NCBI GenBank assembly: GCA_964459305.1
Contig: CAYWNA010000035.1
Coordinates: 6,059-70,058 of the forward strand
Source: CAYWNA01 sp964459305
Lineage (GTDB): Bacteria; Planctomycetota; Planctomycetia; Pirellulales; Pirellulaceae
Reading direction: 5' to 3'
Length of the DNA stretch: 64,000 bases
A model generated the notes under the pieces. It had not been told where the DNA came from, did no database searches, and worked only from the letters and a program-made list of their open reading frames with translations. Shown piece after piece: positions 8,850 to 17,700 of this stretch (positions within the stretch are counted from its first letter, which is position 1; every line of letters starts with the position of its first letter). Position numbers and translations under genes: made by a program.

Positions 8850-10295
8850 TTAGTCCTGGAATCGTAGGGAGTACAAGTCGGCGTCCCTGAGGACGAATCG
8901 CAAGCGAACCGGTTCGCCGGCCAACCTGTTGACGTCATGACCTTGTTGCCAGGAGACCGTCCGCTCGTGAGTGTCGCCAAAGACTTCGTGGCAATCGGCG
9001 AGCGTGAAACCCGGTATCGGTTCTCCATCGGGGTCCTGAATCTCCACTCGAATGCCGCCGGCCGCGGATGTGGAAAAGTTGAGTGTCAGTTGCTTGCCAT
9101 TGAACAGAAACGGTTTCGTTACAAGCTCGCCGCCGGACAGCGGTGCGCTTGCCGAGACGAAGCCATCGATACGGATGGTGTAACGACGCAGGCGGCAAGC
9201 CTCGCCAGTGTAGTAGCTTTCGGTCGAGTAAAGAGAAAGCTCCTGGGGGGCGCCGGCGATCGCAGAGGGAGTTTCGACCATCCCCCAGGCGATGAAGTTG
9301 TTGCGGTTGATCCATCGGTCTCTCTGCGGCCCCGGGCGCACGAAAGCCTCGGCCCAGCGTTTGAAGCGGACTCGGTCGCGGCTGCTCATAAACACGGCGT
9401 CGGAGACACCGGGCATCGGATGCCCGGCAGGCGATTTGCGTTTGGGCACAAAACGCTTCGGGAAGCCCAAGCAGATGTGCGGAGCCCGGTAGTACGGCCT
9501 GACGGCATTGGTGTACAGGTGCTCGCGTGGCACACCTGAATACTTAAGATCCACCGGCTCGCTCCAGTTGATGAAGTCTCTGGAGGTGCAGGTACGAATG
9601 GCGCGTACGCCTTTGTCGAAGAAACGAAAGTAGGCCCGATATTCACTCCGCTCGGCGTCCCAGAAAGCTAGGTTATGCGAATCAAACGCTCCTTTGGTGA
9701 TGCTTGCCTTGTCGTTCAACAGTGACCAGTGAATGCCATCTGGCGAGCCGAAGGACGATAGTCCTCTTCCGTGTGGCGAGTAGGTCGCGACTGCCTTGTA
9801 CCTTGTCTTCGCCTGGGCATTTGGGCTCTCGTCTTTGAAGACCGCCAACGCCCCATTTCCAGCGATCCCCGACGTCTTGCAGTCGATGAGGATGTTGTTT
9901 TTCTTTGACCCGTCAAACTCAACGAGGCCCAAATCAGGCCGCGTCCAATGGATCGCGTCATGGCTCTCGGCGTAGCAGATGACTTTGTGTTTCGAGCTTT
10001 GCCTGCTTTCCAGGTCGTAGTGCTGTCCTCGGTAGTACATCCGGTAGAGATCGCCATCTTGAAGTACAGTCACGTGGAACAGCACATTGCCCTCCCACGG
10101 CATGTCGCTTATGAAAACGACGTCTTGTGGCGTAGGTTGGTGCAGACGCAACTCTGTACCCCCACTCATTTCTTCGATCAGGTAGTCATCAACAAGCAGC
10201 TCCCGCCGCGAACCGATATCGATCGGCTCGATCGCTTGTGCCACGCAGTGCACAGAAACCACAACCGTCGATGCGATGATGGCAGTCCGCAACAT
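8850..10295 (-). CDS. Secreted GH32/GH43-like five-bladed propeller protein
   Basis: 481 residues with an N-terminal signal peptide (MLRTAIIASTVVVSVHCVAQA). The mature start IDIGSRRELLVDDYLIEE is a common opening of a planctomycete/verrucomicrobial group related to glycoside hydrolase clans with five-bladed beta-propellers (GH32/43/68-like). Blade-type strings follow: GDLYRMYYRG, CYAESHDAIHWTRPDLGLVE, GSPDGIHWSLLN, YRAYFRFFDKG and CTSRDFINWSEP. The C-terminal part (about 390-481) is a beta-sandwich that reads like a sugar-enzyme accessory domain (GGIRVEIQDPDGEPIPGF). Catalytic acids cannot be assigned with confidence, so the reaction is unknown and the protein could be a lectin-like or inactive relative. 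The region upstream holds no further gene on this strand, so it is probably the first gene of its unit. Confidence 0.7.
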   Translation of the reverse strand: MLRTAIIASTVVVSVHCVAQAIEPIDIGSRRELLVDDYLIEEMSGGTELRLHQPTPQDVVFISDMPWEGNVLFHVTVLQDGDLYRMYYRGQHYDLESRQSSKHKVICYAESHDAIHWTRPDLGLVEFDGSKKNNILIDCKTSGIAGNGALAVFKDESPNAQAKTRYKAVATYSPHGRGLSSFGSPDGIHWSLLNDKASITKGAFDSHNLAFWDAERSEYRAYFRFFDKGVRAIRTCTSRDFINWSEPVDLKYSGVPREHLYTNAVRPYYRAPHICLGFPKRFVPKRKSPAGHPMPGVSDAVFMSSRDRVRFKRWAEAFVRPGPQRDRWINRNNFIAWGMVETPSAIAGAPQELSLYSTESYYTGEACRLRRYTIRIDGFVSASAPLSGGELVTKPFLFNGKQLTLNFSTSAAGGIRVEIQDPDGEPIPGFTLADCHEVFGDTHERTVSWQQGHDVNRLAGEPVRLRFVLRDADLYSLRFQD

Positions 10296-10438
10296 ACTTC
10301 TTCCCTCCTGCTGACTCCTCGCTGTAGAATAACCGGCATTCCAGATTATACCAGATAGTCATTCGCGGCTGGAGGAACTAGACCAGTTACGCCCTACGGG
10401 AATCCGTATCGACAAAAAATTGTCGATCTGCCGGGACG

Positions 10439-10660
10439 TTGATTCTGGGCGCCTCGGCACAAAGCGGCTCCGAGCAACTGACGGCCATCCAGGGGTACAC
10501 GATCATCCGTGAGCCTTCCAAAGCCTTCGACATGGCCGGACTGGGCGGCTGCACTCGCACCGGCATGACTTTCGCAAAGCCGGTGTTTGTGCCACGGCAG
10601 CAAGTGATCGATTTCCGGTACACCCAACCCGACGCCGACGGATGGGCCTTGGCAGACCCG
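10439..10660 (+). pseudogene. Ser/Thr kinase remnant 1 (internally deleted)
   Basis: The frame reads a kinase-lobe start (AIQGYTIIRE), then jumps straight to the activation-segment region KAFDMAGLGGCTRTGM and FVPRQQVIDFRYTQPDADGW. The ATP-binding Lys, the HRDxKPxN loop and DFG are all missing between these, so there is an internal deletion of about 150 codons. After DADGWALA the homology stops and REP-type DNA begins. It cannot encode an active kinase. Its last 28 codons are about 86% identical in DNA to kinase remnant 2 at 13345. Confidence 0.7.
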
Positions 10661-10664
10661 TTTT

Positions 10665-10929
10665 CCCACGGTTCACACCGTGGGCTATTCTCTGGCCGCC
10701 GCTACCGCGGCTGAGGACGGTCGCCGGTGCCATAGCTGAAAACCATGGCTGTCGCCGCTGAAGACTACCGCGGATGCGGCTGAGGGCCGTGATCTGCCGT
10801 GACCGGGGACCATGCCTGCCGCGATGCAAGACCATCGTCGATACCGTAGCCGCGGTAGCGGCGGGTAGAAAATAGCCCATGCCGTGAGGCATGGGACACG
10901 AGGCCAAAAACGCAGCGCCAGCCCCGGAA
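10665..10929. repeat. Pair of inverted REP-like units (BIME-like)
   Basis: A first hairpin has arms 10665-10672 and 10677-10684 around TCAC, followed by GGCTATTCTCTGGCCGCCGC and CTACCGCGGCT. A second unit in the opposite orientation begins AGCCGCGGTAGCGGCG near 10851 and ends in a hairpin, arms 10876-10883 and 10888-10895, around GTGA. It continues into a GC-rich tail (CGCCAGCCCC) that is cut by the IS4-like element at 10930. The two units are mirror images, as in bacterial REP pairs. Confidence 0.75.
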
Positions 10930-12547
10930 GGCAACGCTGTGACGCATTTTCAGGCAGCGATTTTTTGTTCGGTGAGTTGTCTCAGTATCTCTCGTTCTTC
11001 ACGGTTTAGTTTTCTGACTGTCGGTTCACCTAACGCCTTCTTGTCGGGGTTCTTTGGGCGGTATCTCGCTTTCTTGTTGGTGCTGTTGTGGTACTTTTGT
11101 ACCAACGCCTCCGATAACTGAAAGAGCAAGTCGCTGCTTGGATCAGCATACTTGTTTAGATTACGCATGCATGTCCGCAGGGCACGCATGATGTTGGCTA
11201 GGCTCCGGTCCTTGGTGTCGTAGTCTTGCTCGGATTCTGTTTGGCTTTCATCGTTCTTGGGAATCTGTTCGCGCAACGCGATCAACTCGGCAAACGCCAT
11301 CGCGCGAATCGACCAGTCCAGTTCGGCATAGACACGATCACTATTGCGGCAACGCAGATTCCGTTTGTCGATGGTTTGTTTCAATCCTCGGAATTCGACT
11401 TCCACGCCCCAACGCATCTTGTAGTACTTGATGATCTTCTTGATGGGAAGCTTCTTGCGGTCCAGGACGCTGGTCAACATCCACATCTTGGTCTTGCCGA
11501 TTTTGACTTTGACCAATCGTAAACGCAATGGCTCAGCTCCTGAATCCATCTTGCCTTTAGGCCAGCACAACACGATCCCACCGCCAAGCCGTTTGATGTC
11601 TGCTGTCTCACTTAGCAGATTCACATTGCCTCCAACGCGAATCAGAAAGTTCCCGCCGGCATCCTTGATCGCCTTCCAGAATTCATAGCCGACGAAGCCT
11701 GCATCACCGCAAAAGAGAGTGTCTTCTGGAAATTGCTCTTGCTTCAGCATTTCCATCACATGCCCGCGCTCACTCGAGTTGGATGGGCCCAACCGCCAAG
11801 CCCAAGGAAGCCGAAGGCTCATGTGCCACATCATCGTAATCCAGACCTGAGGCGATTGTGGCTCCGGGGTATTTTTCTCGTTCTTGCGGCGACGCATCCC
11901 TTTGGTTTTCTTCTTTCGATACTTTGCGGTTTTTCCCTTGCCGTAGTTTGGCGCGCAGAACTCCCTTTCGTTGGAGACCGTTCGAGGTGTTGTCGCTCGA
12001 GAACCGTCAAAGCCCATCAACAGCCAGCCGCTGTCCCGCCAAAACCGCCCACCCACCTCCTCCGCCAAGGCTCGGAATTGCATTCCCAACCGACGGCTAA
12101 GGATTTCTCGATAGCGAGCAAGTGCATTGATAAAGGCAGTATATGTCTTGGCGCCCTTCTTGATTCTTAGATCCTCGCAGATCTCCAACGTCACCGCGAA
12201 TGCGTCGGTGATGTTCTTGGTGTCCTGCCAAGCCCAGATCACCGCCTGTTGCGCGAGTTGCTCCGGCGCCCATTTGATATTGCCGTGAAACCGGTCTTTC
12301 GTAAATAATTCATCCATTGGGATCAACCAAGCAAGTAACGCCTCGAAGATCGTCTTGTTCTTGCGACGCTGAATTTCACGTCGCCTTTGTTGGCGGGCTC
12401 GATTGGATTGCTTCCTGCGAGACATTGCCAGATTCCTTTCCGACTGAAGTGTTTCAGTTCGTGTGCACGAGGAATCTGGCTTTTTTCATATTTACCCGAA
12501 CGCGAAAACCCCAATTTTTCTAGAAAAAAATGCTTCACAGCGTTGCC
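10930..12547 (-). mobile_element. Complete IS4-like insertion sequence, 1618 bp
   Basis: Terminal inverted repeats are 10930-10950 (GGCAACGCTGTGACGCATTT onward) and 12527-12547, matching 20 of 21 bases when one is reverse-complemented. The flanks carry a perfect 5-bp direct repeat CGGAA, at 10925-10929 and 12548-12552. Removing the element and one CGGAA rebuilds an uninterrupted REP tail (CCCCGGAAGGGGCGACAGAG), the same sequence as the intact copy at 13261-13280 apart from two bases. One transposase gene fills the interior. Ends, target duplication and open reading frame are all intact, so insertion is probably recent. Confidence 0.93.
10950..12425 (-). CDS. IS4-like DDE transposase
   Basis: 491 residues, intact. 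A strongly basic N-terminus (MSRRKQSNRARQQRRREIQR) is followed by an RNase-H-like DDE core. The likely catalytic residues are Asp140 (MGFDGSR), Asp241 (CGDAGF) and Glu342 in KMRWGVEVEFRGLK, which is a form of the IS4-family 'Y..R..IE..F..LK' (YREK) signature. The long beta-rich stretch between the second Asp and the Glu is typical of IS4 relatives. The stop codon lies at the left terminal repeat and the start about 100 bp inside the right one. The protein catalyses cut-and-paste transposition of its element; no second transposase gene is present. Codon and base use do not stand out by eye from neighbours. Confidence 0.9.
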   Translation of the reverse strand: MSRRKQSNRARQQRRREIQRRKNKTIFEALLAWLIPMDELFTKDRFHGNIKWAPEQLAQQAVIWAWQDTKNITDAFAVTLEICEDLRIKKGAKTYTAFINALARYREILSRRLGMQFRALAEEVGGRFWRDSGWLLMGFDGSRATTPRTVSNEREFCAPNYGKGKTAKYRKKKTKGMRRRKNEKNTPEPQSPQVWITMMWHMSLRLPWAWRLGPSNSSERGHVMEMLKQEQFPEDTLFCGDAGFVGYEFWKAIKDAGGNFLIRVGGNVNLLSETADIKRLGGGIVLCWPKGKMDSGAEPLRLRLVKVKIGKTKMWMLTSVLDRKKLPIKKIIKYYKMRWGVEVEFRGLKQTIDKRNLRCRNSDRVYAELDWSIRAMAFAELIALREQIPKNDESQTESEQDYDTKDRSLANIMRALRTCMRNLNKYADPSSDLLFQLSEALVQKYHNSTNKKARYRPKNPDKKALGEPTVRKLNREEREILRQLTEQKIAA

Positions 12548-12565
12548 CGGAAGGGGCGACAGAGG

Positions 12566-12938
12566 ACGGCCTCGTCCTCCTTCTGACACTCGATGTAACG
12601 TTTGACGTCTTCCAGGTTAGATTGGCTGACGGAAAACACTCTGTAACCGCTCTGCCAGGCGAAATGGCGACGCTGCGGCCATTCCTCGTGGACCCATTTA
12701 GAGGAAGTGGCCTTGATCTTGGCAATCGTATCCGCCGGGGCCATCTTCGGGCGCAGCGATGCGAGGATATGCACATGATCCTCGACGCCGCCAATCGCCA
12801 ATGCCACACCCTCAAGATTCCGGATGACCCGCCGAGATAAGCGAGCAATCGTGGTTCTAACTCGGCGTCGATCCATCGTTTTCAATGCTTGGTGCTGAAC
12901 ACGATATGGTAGTAGAGCTGTGCAAAACTGTGGGCCAT
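12566..12938 (-). pseudogene. IS200-like / REP-associated tyrosine transposase, inactivated
   Basis: Read from ATG 12938 the protein begins MAHSFAQLYYHIVFSTKH, a textbook Y1 transposase (TnpA_REP/IS200-like) N-terminus, then meets TGA in place of the usual Arg codon (KH*KRWIDAELEPRLLAYLGG). A single-base deletion follows after LGG; the next frame continues as VIRNLEGVALAIGGVEDHVH, with the HUH metal motif HVHIL, then KIKATSSKWVHEEWPQRRHF and YIECQKE. The C-terminal helix is missing and the frame runs into REP tail and IS DNA. Two independent lesions plus truncation make it a dead gene. It is flanked on both sides by REP-like units, the arrangement expected for a RAYT and its repeats. Confidence 0.85.
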
Positions 12939-13116
12939 GATTGTGCCTCGCCTCCAGATGTGAGCGGCAGTTCGCCCCGGAGACCATTTGACCCGATCCG
13001 GCCATTCCTGTCATCCAGAGAATCTCCACAAAAAGGCTCGGTTGCGGCAGAGGCGTATCCACATTGGCCCGCATGGAAGCCGCAGCAGCGACACGTGAGA
13101 GACAGCCCTTGGCGAG

Positions 13117-13280
13117 GCAGCGGCGCACAGAGAATAGCCCATGGCAAAGCCGCGGTAGTGGCGCGCGATTAGCAGCCCATGCCGTAACCGCGGCAGCGGT
13201 GCGCAGAGACTAGCCCATGCCGTGAGGCATGGGAACACGAGGTCGAAAACGCAACGCCAGCCCCGGTAGGGGCGATAGAG
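13117..13280 (+). repeat. Tandem cluster of three REP-like units
   Basis: Three successive partial units share the core 'GCGG..GCGCACAGAGAATAGCCCATG': at about 13117-13147, 13149-13183 and 13187-13233. The last is complete, with a hairpin (arms 13214-13221 and 13226-13233 around GTGA) and the GC-rich tail CGCCAGCCCCGGTAGGGGCG. Together with the pair at 10665-10929 they bracket the dead IS200-like gene. Confidence 0.75.
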
Positions 13281-13335
13281 GCACCATGGTGCCCTACACA
13301 TCCGAGCGTCAGTCTCCGTTGGGGGGGTCGCCTAC

Positions 13336-13659
13336 GGTACCGTCATGACATTTGCGAAGCCCCTCTTCGTGCCACGACAACAAGTGATCGATTTCCGGTA
13401 CACCCGACCGGACGCCGACGTATGGGCCGTGGCGGCCAGCCTGTACAACATGATCACGGGCCACACGCCGCGCGACTTCCCCCACGGAAAAGACCCATGG
13501 CAAGTCGTCTTGAACACGTCTCCCGTAATCATCCGCGCTCGCGAACGCACGACTCCCGAACGGTTGGCACAAGTGATGGATTACGCGCTGGACGACAGCA
13601 AAGAGCTGCATTTCAAGACCGCCGCCGAGTTCAAAAAAGCCCTGGCTGAATCCCTTTAG
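13336..13659 (+). pseudogene. Ser/Thr kinase remnant 2 (C-terminal lobe only)
   Basis: The frame reads GTVMTFAKPLFVPRQQVIDF, RYTRPDADVWAVAASLYNMI, TGHTPRDFPHGKDPWQVVLN and ends at KTAAEFKKALAESL. This is the lower C-lobe of a bacterial Hanks-type kinase of the planctomycete 'VPRQQV.NFRY..P..DVWA.AASLY.MLTG' kind. Everything N-terminal of the activation segment, including the catalytic loop and DFG, is absent, replaced upstream by REP-like DNA. The ATG at 13345 is internal to the kinase fold, so the ORF should not be read as a complete gene. It may still be translated, but cannot phosphorylate. Confidence 0.7.
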
Positions 13660-13707
13660 GGTTGGCCACTTCCGGGGCCTCGACACATCCCACGTAAGAA
13701 ATCCGGA

Positions 13708-14199
13708 CTAGACATCCTCGCCAGCTTGCCGAAGAATGGTTTGCCATAGTCTGGATGACACGAAGAAGTTGAGTTCCGTCCGCAGGCGATCAACGAGCGG
13801 ACCGACCGCCGGGCAAACTCCGCGCTGCTTGGCCTCGAGAAGAATGCCCAATGTGCCCACGACCGTGAAGCCGCTGCGACGTGCCACTTCACGCCCTGCT
13901 AGCTCGTCGATCAATACCACTTCCGCACGGAGTTCCTCGGCCAACGCGATTGCCTCGGCCTCGCCGGCATCAAGCATGGATAGCAGTTCGGCCACACGTG
14001 CTGCATTGTGCGGCGCGCGAACCTGCAGATAGGGCCAAGTGGAAACTTCGAGCGGTTGGAAAGCGGGAGGCGGTTGTCGCAGTTCGAACGCGACTGCGGG
14101 AGGCAAGAACACTTGGTCGAAGAGATCATTGAGCCACTCAAGATGCCCCAAATGCGCCAAAGCACGTAACGGCGAAGTGTCACTGACGACGACAGGCAT
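13708..14199 (-). CDS. PIN-domain toxin, DUF3368 type
   Basis: 163 residues beginning MPVVVSDTSPLRALAHLGHL. The Asp7 in 'SDTSPL' is the first metal ligand of the PIN-like nuclease fold. Further acidic residues typical of the family follow in LDAGEAEAIALAEE, VVLIDELAGREVARRSG and the 'GTLGILLEAKQRG' segment that marks DUF3368 proteins. DUF3368 proteins are predicted RNA-cleaving toxins paired with UPF0175 antitoxins. Here the start follows the antitoxin stop by three bases (TAA-CGA-ATG), which is the expected order and spacing. It lies downstream of the kinase/REP debris, in a typical accessory setting. It appears complete. Activity and RNA target are unknown. Confidence 0.85.
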   Translation of the reverse strand: MPVVVSDTSPLRALAHLGHLEWLNDLFDQVFLPPAVAFELRQPPPAFQPLEVSTWPYLQVRAPHNAARVAELLSMLDAGEAEAIALAEELRAEVVLIDELAGREVARRSGFTVVGTLGILLEAKQRGVCPAVGPLVDRLRTELNFFVSSRLWQTILRQAGEDV

Positions 14200-14202
14200 T
14201 CG

Positions 14203-14448
14203 TTAAGATCTCAGACGATCGAGGCCTTGGATTTCCTGCTCCCAGTAGTGTTCATCGACGCGAATCAGCGGCAGATCGCGTTCCAGCAGAGCGGCCTCAA
14301 ACTCGACGCGCGTGATTCCTGCCCAGCCAGTCGCCTGCGGCATCGTCAGCTTGCCGGCATCGTAAAGACGGCAAGCGATCTCCAATTTGGCTTCCCGTTC
14401 CGAAAGACCGGCTTCGGCAAGCAACTGGTCCGGTAACGTCACCGACAT
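14203..14448 (-). CDS. UPF0175-family antitoxin
   Basis: 81 residues from ATG 14448 (MSVTLPDQLLAEAGLSEREA). GGGAGG lies 9 bases upstream of this ATG; an ATG two codons earlier (14454) is only 3 bases from the same site, so the second start is preferred. The sequence matches the small UPF0175 pattern: a 'V.LPD.LL....LSE.E...E....LY..GKLT..QA...AG..R.EF...L......' helix set, ending in YWEQEIQGLDRL. It is thought to be a DNA-binding antitoxin that neutralises the adjacent DUF3368 PIN protein and represses the operon. Complete and intact by eye. Confidence 0.85.
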   Translation of the reverse strand: MSVTLPDQLLAEAGLSEREAKLEIACRLYDAGKLTMPQATGWAGITRVEFEAALLERDLPLIRVDEHYWEQEIQGLDRLRS

Positions 14449-14602
14449 TGGCATGGTCCTCCCGTGGATTACACCACTCCATTCTACCGAATATATCGCT
14501 GACGGGGAAGCTCGGTGACGCCAAGCGGCTTGCCCCATGCCTCCAACGTTGCCGTTTATCCCGATCCTCTGAAGACGAAAACGCCGTATGTTGTCGTCGT
14601 GT

Positions 14603-14661
14603 CCCCGTGCTCAAAGCACGGGGCGAATACCGCTGCGCGGAAAACGCCCGTCAACGGGCGT
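14603..14661. terminator. Two adjacent GC-rich hairpins
   Basis: Hairpin 1 has 9-bp arms, 14603-14611 and 14615-14623 (CCCCGTGCT / AGCACGGGG). Hairpin 2 has 8-bp arms, 14644-14651 and 14654-14661 (ACGCCCGT / ACGGGCGT). They lie 80-140 bp past the stop of the large minus-strand kinase gene and upstream of the antitoxin. No U-tract follows, so they may be a REP-like repeat rather than a true terminator. Confidence 0.4.
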
Positions 14662-14743
14662 CTGCCACCGGCCTCTGCACCGCACAAGGCCACGCCCGTC
14701 GTTCGTCGCCTGACGCTTGCCGCACCATACCTACCAGCTCGCA

Positions 14744-17700
14744 TCAGCCGCCCGACTGCCGTCGGTAGAGGTCCGCAATCTCGTTGTCGGACAACGCCCT
14801 GTCGAAAAGGACAAATTCATCGATGCGTCCCCAGTACCCTGAATCATCATCCCAGCCTTTCCGTCTCCACAAGCCAATGTGCACGGAGTTGTCGTCATAG
14901 GCTTGGTACTGATAGACGATTTTGCCGCCGGGGCATGGTCGGACTTGATCGAGGTTGCCGTTGGCAAAGAACGCGATCGTGCCGCCCTGTCGGCGAAACG
15001 CACAATGCGTCCACTGCTCACGGCCAAGAACATCCGGGCTGCTCATAATGCTGTTGTCATTTCCGTGTCGTCCATCGGGGCAGGAGATGTAGACCCTCAT
15101 TTGGCCACCTGAGGCCCAGAGCAGCGCCCCGCCACAGTGGTTCGGTACACCACTGACGGAACAGTTCAGATCCAGGATGCTTCCGCTTACGTTGGAAAGC
15201 CACGCAACCATGGTGAAATCACCCGCCGGATATTGTCCGTCTTCTTTCGGCAATGTTACGTGGCTTCTACGTGTCCGATTGAACTCGGCGGCAGCGCCAA
15301 CGCTGCCGTCCGTGATCGTCACGTTGCTCAGCAACCCGTGATAGTCGTTTCCGCTCAAGTCTCTCACGTACTGCTTCGAACCCTGGCTGAAGATCGTATC
15401 GCGATCGAAGCTGTAAGCGACCACGCAGCCCTTGGGCAGCGGTGGCATCTTGTGGGCGGAACTTCCGTCAACCGTCGGCTTTGCGGCCGGTGTCGTGTCG
15501 GGCATCGTCATGACGACGCGGAAGCCGGAAGAGCCACTCCGATAGTCGGGCGCTAGACCGTTGCGGTTAGCAGAACGGGAGCCGAGAGGATTGGCCGTCC
15601 AATCAGCATTTCGCGCCACCCGAAGGACTCCATTGGGCGGACCAGTTGGATCATCGGTTGGCGACGTGCCGTAGTAGTCCTCGCTGTACCAATCCGCGCA
15701 CCATTCCCATACGTTTCCATGCATGTCATATAGCCCGAACGTGTTCGGCTGAAAGCTCCCCACGGGCGCTGTGAATGCATGCCCGTCGCTCGCACGGAGC
15801 GGATGTAACGTGGTGCGGTTATCCCTCTCGTATTTCGCTGACCACTTGGCCTTGGCGGTCGCGTCCACTACGTTTGCCACGTGTGCTAGACCTTCGATAT
15901 CGTCGCCATGGTACCAACGCGTCGTAGTGTTCGCGCGGCACGCGTACTCCCACTCGGCTTCGGTCGGCAGGCGGTAAGTCTTGTCTTCCTTGCCGCTGAG
16001 CCATTCACAGAACGCCACGGCGTCGTTCCAGGTCACGTTTACCACCGGATGGTCGTCGCTCTGGTTCCAACCGGTGTGGCGCCAAGTGCACTTCGGCTTC
16101 CGGCGGACCTCCGCATGGCCAGACTCCTCATCGCCGGTGCCTCCCTGGCCGTCTCGCTCGGCTTCTGTGCGATAGTTGGCCTCCTCGGCGAACTGCCGGA
16201 ACTGCCCGACTGTCACTTCGTGCGCACCGAGATAGAATGCCCTGGTGATGCGCACACGATGAGGCGGCTGTTCATCTCGGAAGTCCACCCACTTCGGGAC
16301 ATGCGTCGGGAAAGCCTTGCTCAATTGTTCTTGTGACTCCTGGCTCCCCATCATGAATTCGCCCTGCGGAATCAGGACCAGCTTCATGCCAATCGAGTTG
16401 GTCATCGTCTTTCCCAGAGAGGAATCACCGGAAACCTCTGTCGGCTTGCCACCGCCACGAGGTTCGCCAACATCTGGAGTCTCGTCGGGGCTCGGAACAG
16501 ACGGCGTCATTGCCTGCGTTTGGCCAGACTTCGTCGCAATCGTGGTCTTCTTCTTGGGGCTCTCAGACACCTGAGGTTTTGGGCTCGGCTTCGGAACTGG
16601 TTCCAGTCGGACGATGAGATGTCGTGTTTCGCCCGCCACGGGCTGCAATTCTTGTCGGTGATCCTGGTATCCGTCCAGCATGGCCACTAAAGTGACCTTT
16701 GACTGGCCATCCGCCTCTGCCACCCGCACAATGCGTTCGCCCCCTTGCCCGGTCACGCTAGCACCTTCGCCACTGGCCGCCAGTGTCGCCTGAGGAGGAT
16801 CGAGGGTCACGCGATAAGTCGCTGGTGACGCTGCACCCTCGGCCACGGTATCGGGCGCTGCCTTGGGCACAAACGTGACCTCGACCACGGTGGTCTCACC
16901 TTCCTTCACACGGAACGATTGCGTCACCGTTTCGAAGTTGGGCGAACTGGCAACAAGATTGTGTTCCCCCACCTTCAGCTTCAACAGCTCCTTCAAACCG
17001 TCGATCGAAATCGTATCGCCGTCCAACGAGATCTTCACGTTGTCGTCGGCGTTGTGCAGCGTTATCTGGACCGTACCGTGCTTCGACGAGAAGATGAAGA
17101 CCACGCCAAGCAGCAGCAACAATGCGACGATTCCCCCGCCAACTGCCGCCCACACCCACACTGGTATTTCCAACTTGCTCCGGACGGCGACGGACGGTTG
17201 CGATTGAGGAAGTGCGGCAGCGGACGCTTCAATTTTTGGGAACCCATTGGGCAGAGGATCTACCGCTGCCGATGGTTCAGCATCCGTTGCGGCGCCCATT
17301 TCCTGCCAGGAGGAACCGAACGTTAGAGACTCTTCGGGACACGCCAGCAGAACGTCCAGCGCCGAAACGAGTTCCTCCGCATTCTGAAATCGCTCCTCCG
17401 GCTTCTTGGCCGAACCTTGCACCAGGGCCCGACAAACTCCGTCCGGCAGGCCAGCGACGTGCTCACGCGGGTCGGGAAAGGCTTCGTAGCGATGCTGATA
17501 ACCCAAGGCCGGCATCGACGGTGCGTCGAAGGGCAGTTGACCGGTCAGCAGATAGTAGTAGGTGCAAGTCAGCGAGTACAAATCGGTGCGCCCGTCGACC
17601 TCGCCGCCCATCCATTGCTCGGGCGCCATGTAAGCCGGCGTTCCCAGCAGCGTCCCTTGCTGAGTAAGCTGCGTATCGGTCTGCTGGCCGCGAGCCAACC

